Positions 1 to 8,317 of a stretch of DNA of 30,799 nucleotides are shown here, in pieces; position 1 is the first letter of the stretch, and each line of letters starts with the position of its first letter. The DNA comes from an uncultured Clostridia bacterium (GTDB taxonomy: Bacteria; Bacillota; Clostridia; TANB77; CAG-508): the NCBI GenBank assembly GCA_934148985.1, contig CAKPDO010000016.1, forward strand, positions 1 to 30,799. Reading direction: 5' to 3'. Made by a program: the position numbers and the translations under genes. A model generated the notes under the pieces. It saw only the letters and a list, made by a program, of their open reading frames with translations, had not been told where the DNA came from and did not search any database.

Positions 1-2
1 AT

Positions 3-545
3 TTTTATGTTTTAGAAAATGATGAAAGTTTTAATAACATATATGGAAATGGAGTTTTAACATATTTATATGATAAACTGTGTAGTTATTCTCATGCATC
101 AAAAATTATGGAGGAACTTTACAAAATAAAAAATGATGAAGTTATTGTTGAACAGATGATTTGTATATTTTTATTATATGCAATGGTGATTTTTTATATG
201 GATGCAACTAGTGTTAAATTAAATAGAACAAATATATCAGAAGCTACTTGTATATTTTATACTATAATTGTAGCTTATAGTTTTTATGATTGGACAATTA
301 ATAAAGATGAACTGAATAAATTACAAAAATATAATGAAATAATCGATTTATCAATCGATTTAAATCAGGATTATTACCAAAAAGAAAAGGAGCTTACATC
401 ATATATAACTGGTGAAATACAAAAAGAAATTAAACAAGATATTAGTATAGAAGAAAATGTAGAGTTTGAAAAATATTTTAAAAAGTATTGTGGTAAAACT
501 AATTATCAAGATTTAGTAGACCTCTTTCTTAAAATCAAATTTTGA
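3..545 (+). CDS. Unknown protein, 5'-partial (start lies outside the window)
   Basis: The frame is open from base 3 through the internal ATG at 108 to the TAA at 543-545, so the gene probably begins before the window. The visible part is 180 codons. A segment just upstream of the internal ATG reads YDKLCSYSHAS, a tyrosine/histidine pattern seen in helical HEPN- or DUF5677-like proteins that accompany defence genes; this resemblance is weak. A hydrophobic helix follows at about residues 17-32 counted from the internal Met, and the C-terminal half is charged and helical. It lies upstream of the Gabija-like pair in the same direction, about 115 bp away, with a promoter-like sequence in between, so it need not be co-transcribed. 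I do not recognise a function. Confidence 0.6.
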   Translation, partial: FYVLENDESFNNIYGNGVLTYLYDKLCSYSHASKIMEELYKIKNDEVIVEQMICIFLLYAMVIFYMDATSVKLNRTNISEATCIFYTIIVAYSFYDWTINKDELNKLQKYNEIIDLSIDLNQDYYQKEKELTSYITGEIQKEIKQDISIEENVEFEKYFKKYCGKTNYQDLVDLFLKIKF

Positions 546-561
546 TAAAAAAATACAAGAT

Positions 562-633
562 TCGACAAAATAATTAAAGTGAATGTGTTATATTAAGATA
601 ATAGAGAAAGAAAGTCTTAAAAGCTGTAAGACT
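562..633 (+). promoter_or_regulatory. Putative promoter and 5' UTR hairpin of the Gabija-like operon
   Basis: TCGACA at 562-567 and TGTTAT at 586-591 (18 bp spacer) resemble a weak housekeeping promoter. A 7-bp stem, AGTCTTA at 613-619 pairing with TAAGACT at 627-633, sits in the presumed leader before the AAAAGGAG ribosome binding site. The hairpin has no U-tract, so it is not an obvious terminator. Confidence 0.4.
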
Positions 634-661
634 AATTATAATAAATAAAAGGAGAAAAGAT

Positions 662-2239
662 ATGAATTATATAAAAACGATGAGAATCATTGGTTTTAAG
701 AAATTTAAAGACATAAAAATTAATTTTAATGAACATATAAATATTATTGTTGGAGAAAATGAGGCTGGAAAAAGTACAATTTTAGAAGCAATAGATATAG
801 TTATAAATCAATTATATAAAAGTTCAGATAAATCTATAATAAGTGATTTGATAAACAAAGAGAATTTGGAAAATTTCAAGAAAAAACCTAGTATTGAAAA
901 TTTACCTAAAATTTATATTGAATTAGAATTAGATTTGCCCAACAATTTTATAAAAAACATCGATTATAGTGGATTAGAATATTTAGATTCTGATCAAAAT
1001 ATAAAAACTGGAATATTTTTTACATGTGAAATTGATAAAGAAAGTGAAAATGAAATAATAAGTTTTGTTAATGAGGGGAAAATACCATATGAATATTATT
1101 CAATGCAATGGAGAACTTTTTCTGGTTCATCATATAAAGCAATTCAAAAACCAATAAAATATCTAAGTATAAATACATCAAATATAGAAGCTAATAATTC
1201 TTTTAATTATTATAATAAATCACTATTTAATAATAAATATGTACCTGAAAAGAAAATGAATATAAAAACTCAGTATATTTCTCAGATAGAAGGGTTACTT
1301 GATAGTATAGCGGAGATGGAAAAAATTGATGATAAAAGAAAGTTTGGAATAAATACAAAAAAAGTTATTTTAGAGAACATTATTACAATAGTAGAAGAAG
1401 GCATACCTGTTGAAAATAAGGGGAGAGGAATGGAAAATTTAATAAAAACTGAAATGGCACTTGAAAAAAATAATAATAATGATATTATCTCAATTGAAGA
1501 ACCAGAAAGTCACTTGAGTCATACTAATTTAAGAAAAATGATAAAAATGATAGAAGAAAAAGAGAAGGAATCACAAATAATAATTACAACTCATAATAGT
1601 TTAATAGTAAGCAATTTAGATTTAAGAAATGTTATATTTTTAAATGATACCAATCCAGTTTTATTAAATGATTTAGATGAAAAAGTTTCGAATTATTTTT
1701 TAAAGAGTGACAATAGCAAATTAATGGAATTTATACTTTCAAAGAAAATAATATTAGTAGAGGGAAATACTGAATATATGTTAATTCCAGATTTCTATAA
1801 AAGAATTTATAACAGAGATATAGATCTAGATGATATTTTTGTTATTTCTGCTGCAGGATTAGGATATAAAAATTATATAGAAATTGCAAATAAATTGAAT
1901 AAAAAATTGGTAGTATTAACAGATAATGATAAAAAACAGAAAAAGATCGATGAAATAAGACTTTTTAATGAAAAAAATGATAAAATAAAAATTTTTACAG
2001 ATACAGATATTAATAGGTGGACAATAGAAGTTTGTTTATACAATGACAATAAAGCAAAGCTGGATGAAATAATTGAAATAGACCCTAATGCAGATTATTG
2101 TTTTCATGGCGAAGATTATGGAAAAAAACTTGGAAAAATGCTAAATAATAAATCAGAAATGGCGTATAAATTATTGAAAATAGATGAACTGGTAGTACCA
2201 AGTTATATTAGAGAGGCAATGAAATGGATAAAAGAATAA
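662..2239 (+). CDS. gajA: GajA-like OLD-family ATP-dependent nuclease (Gabija-type defence)
   Basis: This 525-residue protein has an N-terminal ABC-type ATPase with Walker A GENEAGKST (residues 31-39), a Walker B region SIEEPESHL (glutamates near 279-280) and a switch-type TTHNS motif. A C-terminal TOPRIM domain follows, with VEGNTE (Glu 367) and the acidic DND motif at 421-423. That order defines OLD nucleases; class 2 OLD proteins are encoded next to a UvrD-like helicase, as here, and this pair is the Gabija anti-phage system. GajA proteins are usually a little longer (around 580 residues). The ATG has a good AAAAGGAG site, and the 3' end overlaps the helicase gene by 16 bp, implying translational coupling. 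The expected role is sequence-specific DNA nicking of invading phage controlled by nucleotide levels. Family assignment is firm; the Gabija label rests on motifs and gene order. Confidence 0.88.
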   Translation: MNYIKTMRIIGFKKFKDIKINFNEHINIIVGENEAGKSTILEAIDIVINQLYKSSDKSIISDLINKENLENFKKKPSIENLPKIYIELELDLPNNFIKNIDYSGLEYLDSDQNIKTGIFFTCEIDKESENEIISFVNEGKIPYEYYSMQWRTFSGSSYKAIQKPIKYLSINTSNIEANNSFNYYNKSLFNNKYVPEKKMNIKTQYISQIEGLLDSIAEMEKIDDKRKFGINTKKVILENIITIVEEGIPVENKGRGMENLIKTEMALEKNNNNDIISIEEPESHLSHTNLRKMIKMIEEKEKESQIIITTHNSLIVSNLDLRNVIFLNDTNPVLLNDLDEKVSNYFLKSDNSKLMEFILSKKIILVEGNTEYMLIPDFYKRIYNRDIDLDDIFVISAAGLGYKNYIEIANKLNKKLVVLTDNDKKQKKIDEIRLFNEKNDKIKIFTDTDINRWTIEVCLYNDNKAKLDEIIEIDPNADYCFHGEDYGKKLGKMLNNKSEMAYKLLKIDELVVPSYIREAMKWIKE

Positions 2240-3324
2240 TTTTAGCAGTTGCAGGTTCAGGAAAAACATATAAATTAGGACATGATATTGATGAAACTAA
2301 AAGAAATATTGTTTTAGCATATACAAATCAAAATATAAAAAATATAAGAAAAGAAATAATAGATAGATATGGCAAGATTCCAGATAATACATTAGTTTTA
2401 ACCTTTGATAGTTTTTTATATAGATATTTTATTAGACCTTATGAAAGAATGATTTTAACATTTTGGAATAAATCTGAAATTAAAATAAAAGGTGTAGAGA
2501 TAAAAATAAAACCAGAACCTAGATTTAAAAATAGAAAACCTAATTTTAGATATAAAAGAATAGATGAGTTTGAGCATTATGTTTTAAAAGACAAATATTA
2601 TTGCAGTAGAATTCCGGAGTTAATTTTATATGTGAAAAATAAGCATGAAAATTTATTTAAAATAGCAATGAATAATATTAATAAATTTTGTGATTATATT
2701 TATATTGATGAGGTACAAGATTTTAGAGAAAAATATTATGAATTACTGGAATTGATAATAAAAGAAAGTAATAATATAGTTTTAGTTGGTGATTATTATC
2801 AACATTCTACAAATGGTGAAAATAATTCTGGAAAACCATTTAATAATTGTACATATGAACAATATATTGCAAAATTGAAGGAATTAGGGCTAAACGTGGA
2901 CACAGTATCTTTAAGGAAATCACGAAGATGTCCAAAAAAAGTTTGTGAATTTGTAAAAGAAAAATTTAAAATTGATATAGATGCTATAGATGAAAATCCA
3001 GATGGGAAAATAGTTTTTTTAGAAAAAGAAGATGAAATAGATGCTATATTAAATGATGATAGTATTGTTAAATTAGTATATAATAATAGTAAAATATATA
3101 AATTTAATGCTATTGGTTGGGGAATATCCAAAGGAGATACATATATTAATACATGTGTAATATTAACAGGTGAATATTCAAATATAAAATCTAATAGTTT
3201 CATATTACCACAAAGCCAAATTACTAATAATAAATTATATGTTGCATTTACTAGAGCAAAAAATATAGTATATGTAATATCGAAAGATAAATTTGATTTG
3301 TATAAAGGTAAATATTTAAAATAA
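2224..3324 (+). CDS. gajB: GajB-like UvrD/PcrA superfamily 1 helicase (Gabija-type defence)
   Basis: The 366-residue product starts almost at once with an SF1 Walker A, VAGSGKT (residues 9-15), then IDEVQDF as Walker B (Asp 162, Glu 163), LVGDYYQ (motif III) and VAFTRAKN near residues 340-347 (motif VI). These are the UvrD/Rep helicase motifs. It is shorter than typical GajB (about 490 residues) and lacks room for the full 1B/2B subdomains. The start overlaps the end of the OLD nuclease gene by 16 bp, so the two are translationally coupled. In characterised Gabija the helicase-like partner senses DNA ends or ssDNA and activates the nuclease complex; that role is inferred here. No in-frame CGG codon is present. 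Confidence 0.85.
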   Translation: MDKRIILAVAGSGKTYKLGHDIDETKRNIVLAYTNQNIKNIRKEIIDRYGKIPDNTLVLTFDSFLYRYFIRPYERMILTFWNKSEIKIKGVEIKIKPEPRFKNRKPNFRYKRIDEFEHYVLKDKYYCSRIPELILYVKNKHENLFKIAMNNINKFCDYIYIDEVQDFREKYYELLELIIKESNNIVLVGDYYQHSTNGENNSGKPFNNCTYEQYIAKLKELGLNVDTVSLRKSRRCPKKVCEFVKEKFKIDIDAIDENPDGKIVFLEKEDEIDAILNDDSIVKLVYNNSKIYKFNAIGWGISKGDTYINTCVILTGEYSNIKSNSFILPQSQITNNKLYVAFTRAKNIVYVISKDKFDLYKGKYLK

Positions 3325-3376
3325 GTATGAGATGTTTTATAAAAAATATCTTTATATATAGAGAGTGTGAAAAAAT

Positions 3377-4128
3377 ATGAATGAAAAAAATATATTATAG
3401 AATATTTAAAGATAAATAAAAATTTGTCATAAGTTCCGAGTTAATAGAAGCTTTAGAAAAAAATTTCCTGATATTACAAATGCAAATGCTAGAAAAATTA
3501 TAAGTAATTTAAGTAAGAAAAAAGAAATCAGTTCTAGTTATCCAATAACATTTTTTAATAATAATTATGCATATGCATATAAAAATAAAAAAGCAAATTA
3601 TAATAATTTAAAGGAATTAGTAAAAAAACATAAAAAGAAATTATATAGAGCAATATGTTTAATAAAAAGGCAAAAAGGTTTGATTACTTATAGTGAATTG
3701 GCTAAAGTTACAGGAGGTGTTACATCTGAATCTGAAAAGAATGTGGAAATAGTTGATATAATAAAAGAATTAAAATATTTTGAAATAGCAAGTATTCAAG
3801 TATATAAAGGAATAACTTTTATTATTGGCCAAAATAATATTGATGTTGAATTAGAGGAAAAAATATTAGAATTACAAAAAGAAAAGAATACAATAAATTG
3901 GTCATATAAAACATCTTTTAAAGTATTTCAAGATAATTTCAAGGGGGATAAGAATAGAAAATGTAAATTTTGTTATATCACTACAGCAAAGTTCGAAAAA
4001 AAGCATTAGACACATTAGAAAAATTAAATTCTGGAAAATGTAGAACAGAAAAATTGAAATGTTATTATGATAGAAATAAACTTTGCAATCTCTTGGAAGA
4101 GTATAAATGTAAAAAAAAATTAAAATAA
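3377..4128 (+). pseudogene. Broken unknown gene with four -1 type frameshifts at A-runs
   Basis: Starting at ATG 3377 a continuous protein of about 250 residues can be read only if the frame moves four times. The switches fall near 3384-3390 (A7), 3418-3425 (A5), 3457-3463 (A7) and 3996-4002 (A7). Each is explained by one missing A, or by a -1 slip. Joined pieces include SSELIEALEKKFPDITNANA, TYSELAKVTGG, KCKFCYITTAKF and KALDTLEKLNSGKC, ending at the TAA at 4126-4128. The N-terminal third looks like a winged-helix fold; the C-terminal third is cysteine-rich. The longest undamaged piece is 3680-4009. It directly follows the Gabija-like pair and could be a decayed accessory gene. None of the breaks is at CGG, and their direction is opposite to the +1 breaks elsewhere in the window. 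Function is not recognised. Confidence 0.55.
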
Positions 4129-4147
4129 TAGAAAATTATTATTAAAG

Positions 4148-4186
4148 AAAAAGTGTGAGAATTAGAAATTAATTTTCACACTTTTT
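4148..4186. terminator. Bidirectional terminator
   Basis: AAAAAGTGTGA at 4148-4158 pairs with TCACACTTTTT at 4176-4186. The A-run and T-run flanks allow it to work for the plus-strand broken gene and for the convergent minus-strand TnpV-like gene. Confidence 0.75.
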
Positions 4187-4190
4187 GAAA

Positions 4191-4478
4191 TTATACCAAC
4201 TTAACCTCCTCCATCACAAACTCATCAACCATCTCCTGAATCATATTAATATACGCAATTTGTTAAACAAAACTCTCATTCTCAGAAGGAGCAGGAAACT
4301 TTTCTCTAAGTTCAAACTCCATCAAATTAGCATAACCCTTCAAATGATATTCAAACTCCAACAAATAATCCATAACAGAACCATCCATAACCAAACGAGA
4401 AAACTTAAAAGGCTTATACTCTTCCAAATACTTCTTAGCCCAAACACCATATTTACCTAGTTTCAAATTTACCACCAC
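4191..4478 (-). pseudogene. TnpV-like small protein interrupted by an in-frame TAA
   Basis: From a GTG at 4478 the minus strand encodes 71 residues with a LGKYGVWAKKYLEEYKP segment. This resembles the conserved front of TnpV-type transposon-borne proteins (YGxxxKxYLKEH pattern). Translation stops at a TAA (plus-strand 4263-4265), but the same frame continues for 23 more codons, QIAYINMIQEMVDEF and onward, to a second TAA at 4191-4193. That tail resembles the TnpV C-terminus, which supports a nonsense mutation in a once longer gene. The start overlaps the upstream minus-strand gene by 26 bp. TnpV proteins are carried by Clostridia mobile elements; no transposase is visible here. Family assignment is by motif memory only. 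Confidence 0.5.
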
Positions 4479-4758
4479 CCAAACTCATAATAACTAAATT
4501 CAAGCAATCACCAAAACCAGCTCTATAATATTTATCATTCCAATAACCAATATAATCAAGATAATTCTCATCAAGCTTGTCCAATTGCTTTTGAACATAC
4601 TTCTTATTACAACTTGCAACATTTTTCAAAATGTTATCACAATACTTATCAAACTCAATCAAATGTCCTTTATCTTCTTCGGTAAGTCTGCTCAAACACT
4701 CATCTCTAAAAATAATCCATTCTTTCATCAAATCATTAACTTTATTATCTAAATCCAT
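4453..4758 (-). CDS. Small hypothetical protein (mobile-element type)
   Basis: About 101 residues, soluble and acidic, rich in Asp/Glu/Lys, with a C-terminal YWNDKYYRAGFGDCLNLV segment followed by a glycine run. The best start is the ATG at 4758, which has a GAAAGGA ribosome binding site nine bases upstream; an upstream in-frame TTG at 4776 lies on or before that site. The pattern recalls short Clostridia proteins such as DUF6809 found on integrative elements, but I cannot confirm the family. It overlaps the start of the TnpV-like gene, so the two were probably one transcription unit. No catalytic motif is visible. Confidence 0.5.
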   Translation of the reverse strand: MDLDNKVNDLMKEWIIFRDECLSRLTEEDKGHLIEFDKYCDNILKNVASCNKKYVQKQLDKLDENYLDYIGYWNDKYYRAGFGDCLNLVIMSLGGGKFETR

Positions 4759-4862
4759 AAAAATCATTCCTTTCAAAATTTAATCAAAAATCTAAAATAG
4801 TAATAAAAATTCATTTAAAAAAATAATCAAAATCGTAAAAAATAAATTTAATTACTATTAGA

Positions 4863-4996
4863 AATCAAATACAATTAGTAAAAATCTCATAAAATCTTCC
4901 AATAAAAATCAAACGAAATTAGTAAAAATCTCCTAAAATATTCCAATAAAAATTGGGGAGAAATTGGGGATCAAATTTTCAAAATCACCCCAATTT
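4863..4996. repeat. Two 44-bp tandem repeats followed by an inverted repeat
   Basis: Near-identical 44-bp units start at 4863 and 4907; both contain ATTAGTAAAAATCTC and TTCCAATAAAA. They are followed by AAATTGGGG at 4961-4969 pairing with CCCCAATTT at 4988-4996. A further AATTGGGG copy begins at 4951. The gap 4779-5266 between the minus-strand pair and the M23 gene contains no other recognisable gene or RNA. Confidence 0.55.
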
Positions 4997-5266
4997 TAAC
5001 AAAATTGCACACTAAATAAAAAACCAGCAAAGTACTAATATCACTAGCATACAATACAATTCGACACATCTAATAAAATACGTTATGTAACCCTCATAAC
5101 CCGAAGGCAAAAATGAAATAACAAAATTAAAATAACACTTACAAAGAGAAGAAACAATAATATTAACAACTGTATGTAATGAGATTGGATAATTATTTAT
5201 CAGTAATAAACCTCAACTATTCCACATATAAATTAAAAAGAAAAACAAAGGAAGTGGGGAAGAAAT

Positions 5267-6215
5267 ATGGAAAGAACAATGACTGTTGAGGAAAAAATAA
5301 GGCGAGCAGAAGAAATATATAACAGAAGAAATCAGGATCAATACATATATTCAAGCACAAGGCCAAAAGAAAAAAAGAGCCCAAGCCTAACGCAAAGAAT
5401 GATAAAACAAATAATAATATGTTTTCTAATATATGGAATATTTTATGTTGTAACAAACAGAGAATACTATCTATCCCAAGAATTTCAAGCAAAAGTGGAG
5501 CAAGTAGCTTCACAAAACGAAATCACTAAACAAGCATATAATTGGCTAAAAGAGAATATACAAAAATATCTAATTAAACCAAACGAGCCCAAAAATCAAG
5601 AAAATGAAACAAAAAATGAAAACAGCAATAATATCGAAAATACAGAAAATGCAGAAAACGTAGAAAATACATCAACAGAAGAACAAAAAGATGCTCAGGA
5701 AAGCAGAAAAGAAAATGAAACAGAAGACATAAAAACAGCAAATGAAGAAAATATAGGAGGGGCAGAAGAAGGAATAAAAGAAACAGAAAAAACTCAAGAA
5801 GAAAAAGATATTGAAAAAATAAAAAATACAACAAGTTTTATAAAACCGATAGAGGGGACAATAAGTTCAACATTTGGATGGAGAACGCCTACAACAGCAA
5901 CAGTTCCAAAGTATCATACAGGACTTGATATAGCAGCAAAAACAGGAACTAAAATAAAAGCAGCAACAGGTGGAAAAGTAATACTAAAATCATCACAAGG
6001 AGATTATGGAAAACATTATAAAATTCAAATTGATGATATTGTTATAATATATGCACATTGTGACAAGCTTTATTTAAATGAAGGTGACGATGTATATCAA
6101 GGACAAGAAATTGCAGAAGTGGGGTCAACAGGAAATTCAACGCGGTCCACATTTGCATTTTGAAATAAGGAGAGAGGATAGATTAGTTGATCCACAGTTA
6201 ATTTTAGATATTTAA
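5267..6215 (+). CDS. M23/LytM-domain membrane protein (SpoIVFA/SpoIIQ-like), +1 shift at CGG
   Basis: The protein has a short charged N-terminus, one transmembrane segment at about residues 47-63, a long Glu/Asn-rich linker (about 105-180), and a LytM endopeptidase domain beginning near TFGWRTPTT. It contains the zinc-ligand motif HTGLD. The zero frame ends at 6163 just before the last conserved motif. Moving +1 at the CGG at 6143-6145 (codon 293) yields NSTGPHLHFEIRRE and a stop at 6213-6215, giving 315 residues and completing the HxH zinc ligands. GPHLHFE is the family's usual sequence, so a glycine decoded from GGT fits better than arginine. An M50 protease of the SpoIVFB type lies two genes downstream, so a SpoIVFA-like role in sporulation is possible; peptidoglycan hydrolysis is the alternative. 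Confidence 0.8.
6143..6146 (+). other. CGG +1 shift site 1 (M23 gene)
   Basis: Zero-frame reading is ACG CGG TCC, with a stop five codons later. Skipping the C gives ACG GGT CCA CAT, restoring T-G-P-H of the conserved LytM motif. Confidence 0.8.
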
Positions 6216-6303
6216 AATGTGTCCATTTTTTTATTGCAAAAAATATATAATTGTGTTATCTTGTATTTATGGAGAAGTAAAAACAAGAGAGGAATTATAT
6301 AAA

Positions 6304-7489
6304 ATGAAAAAAGAAAAAAGATTGATTGAATCGGGAGAGTCAATAAAAAAATATGTTCAAGAACAATATGGAGAATGGAATATAAAGAATTTACAGGAGT
6401 TCTGGTTTTGGATTTCGAAAATGAATTCATATAATATAGAAAAAATACCAAAGCAAAACCAAGAAAAAATAGTAAAAAGAATAATTCAAGAAATATATAA
6501 ATTAATGTCAATTCAAGAATTATCTGATGATGATGTAATATATTTAGGTAGTGGGCAAGATTTTTGGACAATAGGAGTTGGAAAAGCAGTTGTAAAGATA
6601 GAAAGATCTATGGGTAAAGACCATAAAGTTCTAGAGGTACCATATAGGTTAAATCCAAAATACAAAGGAGTCATATACCAAGATGAACAAACGAAAGAAG
6701 AAATTAATATTTATATTTCTGAAAGGGCGAGAACGGAGAATATAACTCAAAAAGATGTACAAAAAATGTATAATGTAATTAGAAAAAATGGAGGAATTTG
6801 GCTAGACCCTAAAGAAGAAAATATAGGAATTTTAGAAGAAAACGGAATTGATTTTGAGAAATATTATGAAAAACCGGATAATTTAAAATTAAACAGGAAA
6901 ATGCCCAAATATAATGGACCAAGATATATTATAGATTACGGAGATATTATTTTCCTTGACCCTAAAATTGTAAGAGATGCAAAAAAGAATGGAAAACATA
7001 CGGGATGGGCAATAATTCGGAGCAAGAAATAATGATGACATTCCTTACATGCCAGATATAAAAGTAGAAGTACTAAAAAAAGGAAATTTAGATAATATTT
7101 ATTTTGAAGCATATATAAAAAATAGCACAACCTTACTGGATTTTGAAGAAGCGTATCAAAAAGAAAGAAAAAATAATAAGGCTGTGAGAAAATGTCAATC
7201 ACAGAGGAGAATTATTTTTGAAAAAAGGAAAGCTAAAGAAAACGAATTAAAAAAGATGCAATTTATGTATTCCCTAAGAAAGGAAAGATTTGAAGAAAAG
7301 AACAATTTTGAAATAAAAGATATTAAAGAAGAAATGGAACCAGATTTTGAAATAAGTAATGATGAAGAAAAAACAAGTAAAAGTTTTAAAGAAATTACAG
7401 ATAGTGAAAAATTAAAAATAAAAATTTGGCAAGATAGGCTTAAAGCTAATAAAGATAAGGAAGATGACGACCCATATAGAACATTATAA
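6304..7489 (+). CDS. Divergent protein-kinase-like protein with charged C-terminal extension, +1 shift at CGG
   Basis: The N-terminal part shows kinase-fold hallmarks: a glycine-rich strand LGSGQDF, an invariant-lysine-like AVVKIE (Lys 98), a catalytic-loop-like DPKEEN (Asp 168, matching DxKxxN), and a DYG triad (Asp 211) in the DFG position. The zero frame ends at 7030-7032. A +1 move at the CGG at 7018-7020 (codon 239) joins it to the next frame, AIIGARNNDDIPYMPDIK, continuing through Lys/Glu-rich helices to 7489, for 394 residues. The downstream piece has an ATG at 7049 but no ribosome binding site, which favours one protein. I chose ATG 6304, preceded by AGAGAGG; an upstream in-frame ATG at 6217 is two bases after the M23 stop and lacks a site. 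Function is unknown; kinase fold is inferred from motif order only. Confidence 0.65.
7018..7021 (+). other. CGG +1 shift site 2 (kinase-like gene)
   Basis: Zero-frame reading is ATT CGG AGC AAG AAA TAA. Skipping the C gives ATT GGA GCA AGA, which stays open for about 155 further codons and fuses two otherwise separate frames. Confidence 0.7.
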
Positions 7490-7562
7490 GTTTTAAATAT
7501 TTTTGCAATAAAAACCCAAAGATAACATATAATTAAAAAGAAAAAAGAGGGGATAAATTAGT

Positions 7563-7586
7563 TTGTATTCAACTAATTTTAAATAA
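7563..7586 (+). CDS. Possible 7-codon leader ORF before the M50 protease gene
   Basis: A good AGAGGGG site at 7548-7554 has no start for the protease within range. A TTG eight bases downstream would open a seven-codon peptide ending at TAA 7584-7586, eight bases before the protease ATG. A 9-bp stem, AAATTAGTT (7555-7563) with AACTAATTT (7571-7579), overlaps it. Coupled re-initiation is a guess. Confidence 0.25.
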   Translation: MYSTNFK

Positions 7587-7594
7587 TTAAAAGT

Positions 7595-8236
7595 ATGGTT
7601 TTTAGAATAGATTTAAAAATATTTATTTTTTTAATAATATTATATTGTACAAGGCAAATTGAAATATACTCAATAATAATGTTATTTGCATTTTTACACG
7701 AATTAGGGCATTTGCTAGCAGGAATACTACTAAAAATGAAAGTAAAAGGGATATCAATATTACCAACTGGATTTTCAATAGAATTTAATCTAACAGAACT
7801 AGATTATAACAAAAAAATACTAAAATCAAACATATTAGAAGTAAAAAAAATAATAGTAGCATTAGCAGGTCCATTAGTAAACATATTAGTAATTTTAATA
7901 ACATTGATATTTCAAAATGAAAAACTTAGTAATATAATATATGCAAATATTATTATTGTAATATTTAACTTATTACCCATATATCCATTAGATGGTGGAA
8001 GAATTTTAAAGTCATTATTGTGCTTAACAATAAAAAGAAAAAAAGCAATATGGTACACAAATATAATATCAAATGCAATGTTATTTTTGATTACATCTTT
8101 ATCAAGCATATACATATATTACTGTAAAAATATAGCAATTTTAGCAATATTAATATATTTGTGGTATTTAGTGTTTAGGCAAAATAAAATATGCAAGATA
8201 AAACTACGATTATATGAGGCTTTAGACAATTTATGA
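7595..8236 (+). CDS. spoIVFB: SpoIVFB-like M50 intramembrane metalloprotease
   Basis: The 213-residue protein is almost entirely hydrophobic. The zinc-binding HELGH is at residues 35-39 in the second membrane segment, and the third ligand is in PIYPLDGGR (Asp 133), the NPDG-type motif of site-2 proteases. VALAGPLVNI between them is also typical. Length and order match SpoIVFB, which in the mother cell cleaves pro-sigma-K during spore development. The M23/LytM protein two genes upstream may be the SpoIVFA-type partner. The ATG at 7595 is preceded by an in-frame stop at 7580 and by no ribosome binding site close by; the nearest strong site is about 40 bases upstream. A family-level alternative is a housekeeping M50 protease of unknown substrate. 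Confidence 0.75.
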   Translation: MVFRIDLKIFIFLIILYCTRQIEIYSIIMLFAFLHELGHLLAGILLKMKVKGISILPTGFSIEFNLTELDYNKKILKSNILEVKKIIVALAGPLVNILVILITLIFQNEKLSNIIYANIIIVIFNLLPIYPLDGGRILKSLLCLTIKRKKAIWYTNIISNAMLFLITSLSSIYIYYCKNIAILAILIYLWYLVFRQNKICKIKLRLYEALDNL

Positions 8237-8257
8237 AAAAAGACGTCAAAAAAAATA

Positions 8258-8286
8258 TGTACAATAAATAAAATATATGTTATAAT
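8258..8286 (+). promoter_or_regulatory. Promoter of the sortase gene
   Basis: TGTACA (8258-8263) and TATAAT (8281-8286) are separated by 17 bp, followed by an ACGGAGGG ribosome binding site. The -10 is perfect; the -35 matches four of six. Confidence 0.55.
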
Positions 8287-8317
8287 ATAAATATCTAAAA
8301 AAACGGAGGGATAAAAT

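Noticed and set aside
6161..6163. TGA at the end of the M23 zero frame as a recoded stop
   Set aside because: The conserved HLHFE motif is out of frame with that TGA; the frame change occurs upstream at CGG, so the TGA is never reached.
7049..7489. Separate gene starting at ATG 7049
   Set aside because: No ribosome binding site, and the frame is open upstream as far as the CGG site of the kinase-like gene; treated as its C-terminal part.
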